Both the position numbers and the translations under genes were made by a program. DNA of 64,000 bases from Solobacterium sp. (GTDB taxonomy: Bacteria > Bacillota_I > Bacilli_A > Erysipelotrichales > Erysipelotrichaceae), in assembly GCA_017510405.1 (NCBI GenBank), contig JAFWNG010000045.1, positions 124,001 to 188,000 on the forward strand, in the 5' to 3' direction. The notes under the pieces are model-generated. The model saw only the letters and a list, made by a program, of their open reading frames with translations, was not told the DNA's origin and did no database searches. Numbering within the stretch: position 1 is the stretch's first letter; each line of letters opens with the position of its first letter. Of this stretch, positions 9,132 to 17,170 are shown piece by piece.

Positions 9132-9185
9132 ATGAACTTCAAAAACAGCATTCTGACAGCCGTTCGGCACACGGAGGTGAAATAA
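9132..9185 (+). CDS. 17-codon mini-ORF (possible leader peptide)
   Basis: A short frame encoding MNFKNSILTAVRHTEVK is preceded by AAAAGGAGA at a good distance. Its TAA overlaps the permease ATG by one base (TAATG). It could be a leader peptide or a translational coupler; the peptide has no codon run suggesting classical attenuation. Existence as a translated ORF is inferred from SD and overlap alone. Confidence 0.45.
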   Translation: MNFKNSILTAVRHTEVK

Positions 9186-10447
9186 TGGAAGCCCAGTTCA
9201 CCACCATCGGAGCACTTCTCGGACTTGTTATTGCCATCATTCTCATCATCCGCAAAGTACAGCCTGCCTACTGCCTGATCCTCGGCGCCCTGGTCGGCGG
9301 ACTGATCGGCGGCGGAGGCCTTGTCAACACCGTCAATACGATGGTAAGCGGCGCATCCTCCATGATGTCCAGCATCCTTCGCATTCTTACCAGCGGCATT
9401 CTTGCAGGTACACTGATCAAGACCGGCTCCGCTCAGAAGATCGCGGAAACGATCGTTGATAAACTCGGCGAAACACGTGCGGTCATGGCGATCGCCATTG
9501 CCACAATGATCATCTGCGCAGTCGGCGTATTCATTGACATCTCCGTCATTACCGTTGCTCCGATCGCTCTTGCCATCGGTGAAAAGGCAAATCTTTCCAA
9601 AGGCGGCGTCCTGCTGGCAATGATCGGCGGCGGAAAAGCCGGAAATATCCTCTCTCCGAATCCGAATACGATCGCTGTATCCGAAGCATTCGGTCAGGAC
9701 CTGACATCGGTAATGATGAAAAACCTGATTCCTGCGATCTGTGCACTTATCGTTGCAATTCTGCTGGCATCCCGTCTGGCCAAGTCCTCCGGCACGAAGA
9801 TTACGAAAGATGACCTGGATGAATCCGAGGAACAGCAGCTGCCTTCCTTCCTGGCAGCCGCAGCCGGTCCGCTGTTCGTCATCCTCATGCTTGCCCTTCG
9901 TCCGATCGCAGGCATTACGATCGATCCGCTGATCGCTCTGCCCGCCGGCGGTATCTTATGCGCCCTTCTGACAGGACATGCCAAAGATCTGATCGAATGC
10001 ACCGAATACGGTCTTTCCAAAGTTGTCGGTGTTTCGATCCTTCTGATCGGTACCGGTACGATTGCCGGAATCATTAAGGCATCTGCCCTGCAGACAGACG
10101 TCACCACCCTGCTGGAAGCCATGCATATGCCGGCATTCATCCTCGCTCCGCTGTCCGGTATCCTGATGGCCGGAGCGACTGCCTCCACAACAGCCGGCGC
10201 TACTGTCGCCGCCCAGACCTTCTCCGGAACACTCCTGGAAGCAGGCGTTCCCGGTCTCTCCGCCGCAGCCATGATCCATGCCGGCGCTACTGTAGTGGAT
10301 TCCCTGCCTCATGGTCCCTTCTTCCACGCGACCGGCGGATCTGTCAACATGTCGATCTCCGAACGCATGAAGCTGATCCCGTACGAAGCAATGGTAGGTC
10401 TTACAAGTACAATTGCTGCGATCATCCTCTATCTGATCGCAGGATGA
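9185..10447 (+). CDS. GntP-family permease (gluconate/glycerate type)
   Basis: Integral membrane symporter of 420 aa with about twelve hydrophobic segments. The GntP signature region GVFIDISVITVAPIALAIGE is visible near 117-136, and GGKAGNILSPNPNTIAVSE and ATASTTAGATVA are also family-typical. It imports sugar acids such as gluconate, glycerate or keto-deoxy-gluconate. GGAGGTGAAATA precedes the ATG. Divergent cdaR suggests a glycerate or diacid inducer; the exact substrate cannot be fixed from sequence. Confidence 0.9.
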   Translation: MEAQFTTIGALLGLVIAIILIIRKVQPAYCLILGALVGGLIGGGGLVNTVNTMVSGASSMMSSILRILTSGILAGTLIKTGSAQKIAETIVDKLGETRAVMAIAIATMIICAVGVFIDISVITVAPIALAIGEKANLSKGGVLLAMIGGGKAGNILSPNPNTIAVSEAFGQDLTSVMMKNLIPAICALIVAILLASRLAKSSGTKITKDDLDESEEQQLPSFLAAAAGPLFVILMLALRPIAGITIDPLIALPAGGILCALLTGHAKDLIECTEYGLSKVVGVSILLIGTGTIAGIIKASALQTDVTTLLEAMHMPAFILAPLSGILMAGATASTTAGATVAAQTFSGTLLEAGVPGLSAAAMIHAGATVVDSLPHGPFFHATGGSVNMSISERMKLIPYEAMVGLTSTIAAIILYLIAG

Positions 10448-10460
10448 TTCCCTTCGAATG

Positions 10461-10489
10461 AAAATGACCCGGTCAGGCCGGGTCATTTT
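10461..10489. terminator. bidirectional terminator between gntP-type gene and uxaC
   Basis: A perfect 12-bp stem AAAATGACCCGG / CCGGGTCATTTT has A and T runs on its flanks, so it can stop both convergent transcripts. Confidence 0.9.
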
Positions 10490-10509
10490 CATATCCTTTA
10501 TTCCGATTC

Positions 10510-11943
10510 TTACAGTCCGAAATAGCGGGCTGCGTTGTTGTAGCTGATGCCTTCAACGATCTTCTTCAGAGAAGCTTCGTAGTTCGGATATTCACCGTTC
10601 TCGACCCAGTTGCCGACCATATTGCACATGATGCGGCGGAAGTAGTCGTGACGGGCATAGGACAGGAAGGAACGGGAGTCTGTCAGCATTCCTACGAAGT
10701 TGCCGAGCAGACCGAGATTTGCGAGGGCACGCATCTGATCTTCCATGCCGCTCTTCGTGTCATTGAACCACCATGCGGAACCAAGCTGGATCTTGCCTGG
10801 TACTTCATCACCCTGGAAGCAGCCCAGCAGTGTGCCGAGCAGTTCGTTGTCGACCGGGTTCAGCGAGTAAACGATGGTCTTCGGGCATTCCGCATTCTGA
10901 TCGAGAGCGGACAGCAGGTCGGCAATGCTCTGACCGCAGCTGTTCTGCGCGATCATGTCAAAGCCGGTGTCAGCGCCCAGACGGCGGAACATGCGCTCGT
11001 TGGCGTTTCTGTGGCAGGAGAAGTGCAGCTGCATCGCGATGTCGAGGCGGTGATATGCCTTGCCGAGAGCGACCAGTACAGCTGTCTGATACATCTCTGC
11101 TTCTTCCACAGAGATCTTTTCGCCGTTCATTACCTTTGCATATACCGCATTGACTTCTTCCGGTGTGCCCGGACGATACGGAATATAGTCGAGACCGTGG
11201 TCACTTGCACGGCATCCCATCTCTGCAAAGAATTCCAGACGTTCCAGAAGCGCTGCGATCACATCGTCAGCGGTTGCGAGGGATTCTTTTCCTACGCTCT
11301 TTGCCAGCTGTGCAATGTATTCACAGAAGCCTTCTTTATTGATATTGATGGCTTTGTCCGGACGGAAGGACGGGCATACCTTGACGGTGATCGTATCGTC
11401 TTCCGCGATCTTCTTATGCCATTCCAGAGAATCGACCGGATCGTCTGTCGTTCCGATGAATGCAACGTTGGACTGACGGATGAGGCCGCGTACGGTCATG
11501 TTCGGATCATTCTGCAGCATATCGTTGCACTTGTTCCAGATAGCTTCCGCATTGTCCAGCGTCAGCGGCTCTGTTACGCCGAAGTATTTGTGAAGTTCAA
11601 GGTTGCACCAGTGGTACATCGGGTTGCCGATTGCCATTTCCAGTGCTTCCGTGAATTTCAGGAAACGCTCGAAGTCCGGCTTGTCACCGGTGATATAGTC
11701 TTCGGAAACACCGTTGGAACGCATGACTCTCCACTTGTAATGGTCACCGAAATACGTTCCGTCCGGGTTCTTTCCGCCCAGCCATACTTCTGCCAGATTG
11801 TTGAAACGGCGGTCCTCATAGATCTCCTTCGGAGAAATGTGGCAGTGGTAGTCCACTAACGGCATCTTGTCGGAATAGTCATGGAACAGATGCTGTGCAG
11901 TTTCCGTTTCCAGCAGGAAGTTTTTGTCCATAAATGGTTTCAT
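10510..11943 (-). CDS. uxaC: glucuronate/galacturonate isomerase UxaC
   Basis: Cytoplasmic enzyme of 477 aa that interconverts D-galacturonate with D-tagaturonate and D-glucuronate with D-fructuronate. The amidohydrolase-like N-terminus VDYHCHISPKEIYEDRRF carries the metal-binding H-x-H pair (H33, H35). Length matches the family. GGAGGATAATTATC precedes the ATG. It is the last gene of the uxaB-uxaA-eda-kdgK operon and supplies the first step of both uronate routes. Confidence 0.97.
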   Translation of the reverse strand: MKPFMDKNFLLETETAQHLFHDYSDKMPLVDYHCHISPKEIYEDRRFNNLAEVWLGGKNPDGTYFGDHYKWRVMRSNGVSEDYITGDKPDFERFLKFTEALEMAIGNPMYHWCNLELHKYFGVTEPLTLDNAEAIWNKCNDMLQNDPNMTVRGLIRQSNVAFIGTTDDPVDSLEWHKKIAEDDTITVKVCPSFRPDKAININKEGFCEYIAQLAKSVGKESLATADDVIAALLERLEFFAEMGCRASDHGLDYIPYRPGTPEEVNAVYAKVMNGEKISVEEAEMYQTAVLVALGKAYHRLDIAMQLHFSCHRNANERMFRRLGADTGFDMIAQNSCGQSIADLLSALDQNAECPKTIVYSLNPVDNELLGTLLGCFQGDEVPGKIQLGSAWWFNDTKSGMEDQMRALANLGLLGNFVGMLTDSRSFLSYARHDYFRRIMCNMVGNWVENGEYPNYEASLKKIVEGISYNNAARYFGL

Positions 11944-11956
11944 GATAATTATCCTC

Positions 11957-13042
11957 CTATCTCTTGATATCGTAGTTCATATTCATCAGATTGCGGATCG
12001 TCTCCACATCGTCGATGATATTTCCGTCACCGTGGATCGTATGCTTGATGACGCTCGATGCTACAGCAAAGTTTACCATATCCATCGGCTTGTAGTCATT
12101 CATCATTGCGTAGATCAGTCCGCTTGCGAACGCATCGCCGCCGCCGACACGGTCCAGAATATTGAATGTGAACTTACGGCTTTCAAATGTATGTCCCTGA
12201 TACCACATATATGCCATCAGGCTGTTTTCACTTCCGGAATGCGCATAGCGTACATGGCGGGCAATGCATTTGATATTCGGGTATCTGGCAACAAAAGCCT
12301 GGAAGACTTCATCCTGCTCTTCATAGCTCGGATGCATGGACAGACCGTCCTTGTAATCTCCCTTGCTGTGGTCTTCCTCGTCTCTGTACAGATGATACGG
12401 TTCAATGCCGAAGAGTACATCGACATACGGGAGACACTGTGTGCAGTAGTCGCGGGCTTCGTCCCATGTCCATAACAGCGAGCGGAAGTTGCCGTCGAAG
12501 CTGACGGTCAGTCCCTTCTCTTTTGCTTTCTTCATCAGACGCAGAACGAACTCTGCGCAGCTCGGACTGAGCGCCGGGGTAATACCGGAAAGATGCAGCC
12601 AGTCAAAGCCGTCCAGCAGTGCTTCTTCGTCGATCGTTGAGAAATCAAATTCGGCGATCGCGCTGTGTTTGCGGTCATATGTCACGCGGGACGGACGGAT
12701 CCCGTAGCCGGTCTCCAGATAGTAGACGCCCATGCGGTGTGTCGGGGTCTGTTCATGTGTGGACAGGATGACCGGTGTGCAGTGCACGTCGTTGCTTCGC
12801 AGCATGCGCACGGCACTCTTTCCCAGAGAGTTGTCCGGCACGACGCTGAAGAATGTACTGTCCACTTTAAGGTTTGCCAGTGCCAGAGCAATATTTGCTT
12901 CACTGCCGCCGTAACTGATCTCGAAGTTTGTTGCGACCCGGATCTTGTCGTAATTCGGCGGGGTAAGACGCATCATGACTTCACCGAAAGTAATGAAACG
13001 CTTGCCTGTATATTCGCTCAGCAGAGGATTATGATGTTCCAT
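11957..13042 (-). CDS. kdgK: PfkB-family sugar kinase, probable 2-keto-3-deoxygluconate kinase (copy 1)
   Basis: Cytoplasmic kinase of 361 aa expected to phosphorylate KDG to KDPG. The N-terminus ITFGEVMMRLTPP and the substrate motif YGGSEANIALALANL are KdgK-like. The catalytic loop reads DRVGGGDAFASGL, with the conserved base Asp after GGG. It lies in tandem with a second kinase (13092-14120), with uxaC 13 nt downstream. A 49-nt gap with a perfect hairpin separates the two kinase genes, suggesting different mRNA dosage. Which copy is the main KdgK is not clear. Confidence 0.85.
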   Translation of the reverse strand: MEHHNPLLSEYTGKRFITFGEVMMRLTPPNYDKIRVATNFEISYGGSEANIALALANLKVDSTFFSVVPDNSLGKSAVRMLRSNDVHCTPVILSTHEQTPTHRMGVYYLETGYGIRPSRVTYDRKHSAIAEFDFSTIDEEALLDGFDWLHLSGITPALSPSCAEFVLRLMKKAKEKGLTVSFDGNFRSLLWTWDEARDYCTQCLPYVDVLFGIEPYHLYRDEEDHSKGDYKDGLSMHPSYEEQDEVFQAFVARYPNIKCIARHVRYAHSGSENSLMAYMWYQGHTFESRKFTFNILDRVGGGDAFASGLIYAMMNDYKPMDMVNFAVASSVIKHTIHGDGNIIDDVETIRNLMNMNYDIKR

Positions 13043-13064
13043 AGCTGTTCTCCTGTTTTGCTGG

Positions 13065-13086
13065 AAGGCCGGCCTGAGCCGGCCTT
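13065..13086 (-). other. intra-operon hairpin between the two kinase genes
   Basis: Perfect 9-bp GC-rich stem (13065-13073 with 13078-13086), 4-nt loop, no U-tract on the transcribed strand. It looks like an mRNA processing or stability element rather than a full terminator. Confidence 0.6.
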
Positions 13087-13091
13087 ATCTG

Positions 13092-14120
13092 TTAACGCTG
13101 GATACGTCCGGAACCGTCTCCGCCGGCGAGTTTCTCCACCTCAGAGACAGTCATCATGTTGTAGTCGCCTTCGATCGTATGCTTCAGAGCAGATGCCGCA
13201 ACTGCGAATTCCACAGCTGCCTGCGTATCTTTGCCGCTTAAGAGAGCATAGATCAGGCCGCCGCCGAAGCTGTCACCGTCGCCGACACGGTCAATGATGC
13301 GAAGCTCATACTTCTTGGAGAAGCAGTATTCATCGCCTGCCGCGTCATACAGCATTGCGCTCCAGCCGTTGTCCGATGCACTGTGGGATTCCCGCAGAGT
13401 GATCGCGACTTTTTCAAAATTGAACTTGTCAGCGAGCTGTTTCGCAACCGACTTGTAGCCTTCGTGATTCAGCTTGCCGCCATAGATATTCGTAGCTTCG
13501 GCTTCGATGCCGAAGACATCTTTTGCGTCTTCTTCGTTGGAGATGCAGACATCAACATACTGGCAGAGATCTGTCATGGCAGCTCTTGCCTGCTCACGTG
13601 TCCACAGTTTGCCGCGGTAGTTCAGGTCGCAGGAGATCTTGATGCCTTTTGCCTTGGCAGCCTTGCATGCCTGACGGCAGATCTCTACGACGTTCTCACC
13701 AAGTGCCGGTGTAATGCCGGTAAAGTGGAACCACTCTGCTCCCTCGAAGATCTCATCCCAGTTGAAGTCTTCCGGCTTTGCCAGCTGGATTGCACTGTTG
13801 GCACGGTCATAGATGCAGACACTGCCTCGCTGGGAAGCACCCTTTTCGTTGTAGTAGATACCGACACGGTCGCCGCCGCGGACGATCTTTGTCGTATCAA
13901 CGCCGTAGCGGCGCAGACTGTTGACTGCAGCCTGTCCGATGGCGTGAGCCGGAAGCTTTGTGACGAATGCTGCGTCGATGCCGTAGTTGGCAAGCGAAAC
14001 TGCTACATTTGCCTCACCGCCGCCGAATGTGAACTCCAGTGTATTTGCCTGAATGAAACGCTCATAGTTGAACGGCTGCAGGCGAACCATCAGTTCACCG
14101 AATGTTACGACTTTTGCCAT
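13092..14120 (-). CDS. kdgK: PfkB-family sugar kinase, probable 2-keto-3-deoxygluconate kinase (copy 2)
   Basis: Kinase of 342 aa with the KdgK pattern: FGELMVRLQPFNYERF at the N-terminus, FGGGEANVAVSLANYG, and the catalytic loop DRVGDGDSFGGGLIYALL. The loop has GDGD where copy 1 has GGGD, so the two may differ in substrate or rate. It starts 3 nt from the eda stop, a placement typical of KdgK-Eda pairs, making it the better KdgK candidate of the two. Confidence 0.88.
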   Translation of the reverse strand: MAKVVTFGELMVRLQPFNYERFIQANTLEFTFGGGEANVAVSLANYGIDAAFVTKLPAHAIGQAAVNSLRRYGVDTTKIVRGGDRVGIYYNEKGASQRGSVCIYDRANSAIQLAKPEDFNWDEIFEGAEWFHFTGITPALGENVVEICRQACKAAKAKGIKISCDLNYRGKLWTREQARAAMTDLCQYVDVCISNEEDAKDVFGIEAEATNIYGGKLNHEGYKSVAKQLADKFNFEKVAITLRESHSASDNGWSAMLYDAAGDEYCFSKKYELRIIDRVGDGDSFGGGLIYALLSGKDTQAAVEFAVAASALKHTIEGDYNMMTVSEVEKLAGGDGSGRIQR

Positions 14121-14123
14121 GGA

Positions 14124-14765
14124 TCAGCCTCTGACTCTGTCGACGATCTCTCTGGACTGTCTGCACAGGTCAATGATTCTTTCCCAGTTGCCGTTTTCGA
14201 TATCGTCAGCCTTGACCATGTAGGAACCGCCGCATGCAGCGATGACCGGGCAGCTCAGATATTCTTCCAGATTCTTCAGGGAGATTCCGCCTGTCGGCAT
14301 AACTTTGAACATCGGGAACGGTGCACTCATAGCCTTGATCTTTGCCAGACCGCCGGACTGCTCAGCCGGGAAGAATTTGATTACTTCATAGCCGTACGGA
14401 AGAGCCATCTGGTATTCTGTCGGTGTTGTTACGCCCGGGAAGTACTGAATGCCGAGATCGACGCACTTGTCTGCGAGATCTTTGCTGAAACCCGGGGAAA
14501 CGATGAACTGTGCACCGGCATCAGCTGCTTTCTGTGCCTGTTCGATCGTCAGGACTGTACCTGCACCAACGATCATTTCCGGGCAAGCTTCTTTCATGAG
14601 CTTAATTGCCTTGTCAGCACCGGCTGCGCGGAATGTAACTTCTGCGACCGGCAGACCGCCTTCGCACAGTGCCTTTGCCAGCGGAGCAGCATCACGCTCC
14701 GGGTTGTTCAGTTTGATGACCGGTACGACACCGATCTTTGCAATTGCTTCATTCAGCTGATTCAT
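14124..14765 (-). CDS. eda: KDPG/KHG aldolase
   Basis: Cytoplasmic class I aldolase of 213 aa that cleaves KDPG to pyruvate and glyceraldehyde-3-phosphate. Family motifs are clear: GAGTVLTIEQAQKAADAGAQ, then FIVSPGFS, YFPGVTTPTE and VIKFFPAEQSGG, where the Schiff-base lysine sits, and PTGGIS. The start at 14765 has an AGGAGG site; a long upstream in-frame extension from 14936 has no such support and overlaps the previous gene. It completes uronate breakdown in this operon. Confidence 0.95.
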   Translation of the reverse strand: MNQLNEAIAKIGVVPVIKLNNPERDAAPLAKALCEGGLPVAEVTFRAAGADKAIKLMKEACPEMIVGAGTVLTIEQAQKAADAGAQFIVSPGFSKDLADKCVDLGIQYFPGVTTPTEYQMALPYGYEVIKFFPAEQSGGLAKIKAMSAPFPMFKVMPTGGISLKNLEEYLSCPVIAACGGSYMVKADDIENGNWERIIDLCRQSREIVDRVRG

Positions 14766-14793
14766 AATAAGTTTTCCTCCTGTTTTCAATGTT

Positions 14794-15648
14794 TTATAAC
14801 TGTCTGTAAATGCTCTCGAGCATCTCACGTGCTGCGACGGCATTATCGTTGGATGTATTTTCCAAAGTAGCCTGGATAAACGGCTTGCGTGTCTTGATGA
14901 AGCGCAGGATGTTCGTATAGTCCATCTGTCCTTCACCGGCAGCGACGCTCTTCAGGTCGTCTCCGGCCGGAATGAAGTCTTTCAGATGTACGACGGCGAT
15001 CCTGTCGCCGAGCAGATCCATGGTTTCTTCGAAGATCTGTTCCCGTTCATCGATATTGCCGGGATACAGCAGATTCACCGGATCGAATATGATGCGCAGA
15101 TTTCTGCTGCCGATCGCATCGATGACGGTGCGCGCACGCTCGGCGTTGTACACGATATGTTTCCATACCGGTTCAATGGCAACGCTGACGCCGTATTTTT
15201 CCGCACATTCCACTACCGGAGCGAGCCCGGCGATAAACGTCTCCAGTGCTCCTTTCGAATGGGTATTCGAATCGAATTTGTACTGCGCATTCGGAGCGCC
15301 GGTCTCAGTGCCGACAACGGATGCGCCAAGCAGTGAAGCTACACGGATGTTTCCGTAGTACTTCGACTGGATCTCAAGCAGTTTTTCCGGATCCGGATGT
15401 GCAAGGTTGAGATAGCAGCCGAGTACTGCCACATCCAGTTCGTTCTGTGCGAAGACCCGCTTTGTGTAGTGAGCCAGTCCCTCTGTCAGTGCCGTATCAT
15501 CAAATGTGATACCGGACATGACTTTGGAATAAGCCAGATGCACGCAGGAGAATCCCTCTTCACGTGCTTTCTTTGCCCTCGCTTCCATCGTTTTGTATTC
15601 CGCATCGAGGGAAGCATTGACATCATGCAGGCGAATGCCCAGCTGCAT
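14794..15648 (-). CDS. TIM-barrel sugar phosphate isomerase/epimerase family protein
   Basis: A 284-aa AP-endonuclease-2-like TIM barrel. Metal-binding positions typical of the family are visible in VAIEPVW (Glu), IIFDPVNLLY (Asp), VVHLKDF (His) and ATLENTS (Glu). Members epimerise or isomerise free or phosphorylated sugars. It sits between uxaA and eda, so it probably acts on a uronate or keto-uronate intermediate, but the reaction is not assigned. AAGGAGAGAATT precedes the ATG. Confidence 0.85.
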   Translation of the reverse strand: MQLGIRLHDVNASLDAEYKTMEARAKKAREEGFSCVHLAYSKVMSGITFDDTALTEGLAHYTKRVFAQNELDVAVLGCYLNLAHPDPEKLLEIQSKYYGNIRVASLLGASVVGTETGAPNAQYKFDSNTHSKGALETFIAGLAPVVECAEKYGVSVAIEPVWKHIVYNAERARTVIDAIGSRNLRIIFDPVNLLYPGNIDEREQIFEETMDLLGDRIAVVHLKDFIPAGDDLKSVAAGEGQMDYTNILRFIKTRKPFIQATLENTSNDNAVAAREMLESIYRQL

Positions 15649-15697
15649 AATTCTCTCCTTTCTTATGTCCTGTCACAGGACATGTATTTTTTACTGA

Positions 15698-17170
15698 TCA
15701 GAGTACGACGCCGTCCTTGAAGATCGAGATCTCACGGAAGCCTTTGCGCTCTGAACATGTCTGTGCGCCGGAGGCTGTCCGGATCACAAGATCCAGAAGA
15801 TCTGTAGCGGCTTCTTCGATGGTCTTGTCGCCGTCCGCAACGACGCCGGCATTGAAGTCGATCCAGTTCGCTTTCTTTGTTGCAAGCGGTGTGTTGGTCG
15901 CAATCTTCATCGTCGGTGCCGGAGCGCCGAACGGAGTGCCTCTTCCGGTCGTGAACAGGATCATATGAGCGCCGGCAGCGGTCAGTGCGGTTGCCGATAC
16001 GAGATCGTTTCCCGGACCGTAGAGCAGGTTCAGACCCTTTGTATGTACGGATTCCGCATACCCGATGACATCGGCGATCGGCGCTGTTCCGCCCTTCTGG
16101 ACACAGCCGCAGGATTTGTCTTCCAGCGTTGTGATGCCGCCCTGCTTGTTGCCTGGGGACGGATTGTCATAAACGACTTCGTTATGGGAAATGAAGTAAT
16201 CCTTGAAACCGTTCAGCATGTTCGCTGCCTTGGTGAAGACTTCCTCATTGACGCAGCGGTCCAGCAGGAAGCTTTCTGCACCGAACATTTCCGGTACTTC
16301 TGTCAGGATGGTCGTTCCGCCCATCGCTGTCAGCTTATCGGAGAAGCGTCCTACCGTCGGGTTGGCAGTGATTCCGGACAGTCCGTCCGAACCGCCGCAC
16401 TTCATACCGACGACCAGTTCGCTTGCCGGAATCTCTTCCCGCTTGAATGTGCCTGCGAACGCAGCGCACTGTTCCAGCAGTTCTCTGCCGGCTTCGAATT
16501 CATCTTCGACGTGCTGGCAGGTCAGGAATTTAACGCGGTCCGGATCGTAATCGCCCAGTTCCGCAAGGAACTGTTCATGCGTCAGGTTCTCACAGCCGAG
16601 GCTCAGTACCAGGACTGCGCCGGCATTCGGATGCCGTGTCAGCGCAGCGAGAAGCTTTCTTGTCTGCGCGTGGTCATGTCCGGTCTGCGAGCAGCCGAAC
16701 GGATGTGTGAATGTGTAGAGGCCGTCGATCGTTCCGGTGACCAGATCCTGGTTGTCACGAACAAGCGCCTTGGCGATATCATTGACACAGCCGACCGTCG
16801 GAATGATCCAGATCTCATTGCGGATCGCAGCTCTTCCGTCTTTGCGGCGGTAGCCCATGAATGTACGTGCTTCCAGCGGTTCCTGTCTGACATTTGCCGG
16901 GCAGTATGTGTATTCCACTTCACCGGACAGGTTGGTTGCCATGTTGTGTGTATGGACCCAGTGTCCTTCCGGAATGTCCGCTGTTGCGTGTCCGATCGGA
17001 AGACCGTATTTTACGATCGTTTCGCCGGCTTTGATGTCACGCAGAGCAGCTTTGTGTCCCTGCGGGATATCTTCTTTGATCTCTTTGCCGAGGAACACGG
17101 TTCCGGCAGAGATCGGATGCAGCGCCACGGCAACATTATCTGTTTCGTGGATGCGGATGAAATCAAGCAT
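15698..17170 (-). CDS. uxaA: altronate dehydratase UxaA
   Basis: Cytoplasmic dehydratase of 490 aa converting D-altronate to 2-keto-3-deoxygluconate. An N-terminal SAF domain (about 1-75, HPISAGTVFLG, DIKAGETIVKYG) is followed by the large catalytic domain with HPFGCSQTGHDHAQTRK and GMKCGGSDGLSG. The start at 17170 has a GGGAG site and overlaps the uxaB stop by 8 nt, indicating coupling; an in-frame extension to 17224 is rejected. Confidence 0.96.
   Translation of the reverse strand: MLDFIRIHETDNVAVALHPISAGTVFLGKEIKEDIPQGHKAALRDIKAGETIVKYGLPIGHATADIPEGHWVHTHNMATNLSGEVEYTYCPANVRQEPLEARTFMGYRRKDGRAAIRNEIWIIPTVGCVNDIAKALVRDNQDLVTGTIDGLYTFTHPFGCSQTGHDHAQTRKLLAALTRHPNAGAVLVLSLGCENLTHEQFLAELGDYDPDRVKFLTCQHVEDEFEAGRELLEQCAAFAGTFKREEIPASELVVGMKCGGSDGLSGITANPTVGRFSDKLTAMGGTTILTEVPEMFGAESFLLDRCVNEEVFTKAANMLNGFKDYFISHNEVVYDNPSPGNKQGGITTLEDKSCGCVQKGGTAPIADVIGYAESVHTKGLNLLYGPGNDLVSATALTAAGAHMILFTTGRGTPFGAPAPTMKIATNTPLATKKANWIDFNAGVVADGDKTIEEAATDLLDLVIRTASGAQTCSERKGFREISIFKDGVVL

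Noticed and set aside
10648-11859. A 403-codon plus-strand frame
   Set aside because: Antisense to uxaC, no recognisable domain.
13383-14870. A 495-codon plus-strand frame
   Set aside because: Antisense to the second kdgK and eda, with Cys-rich low-quality composition.
14766-14936. 57-residue N-terminal extension of the KDPG aldolase
   Set aside because: It overlaps the epimerase gene on the same strand, lacks an SD and has no family match; the 14765 start has AGGAGG.
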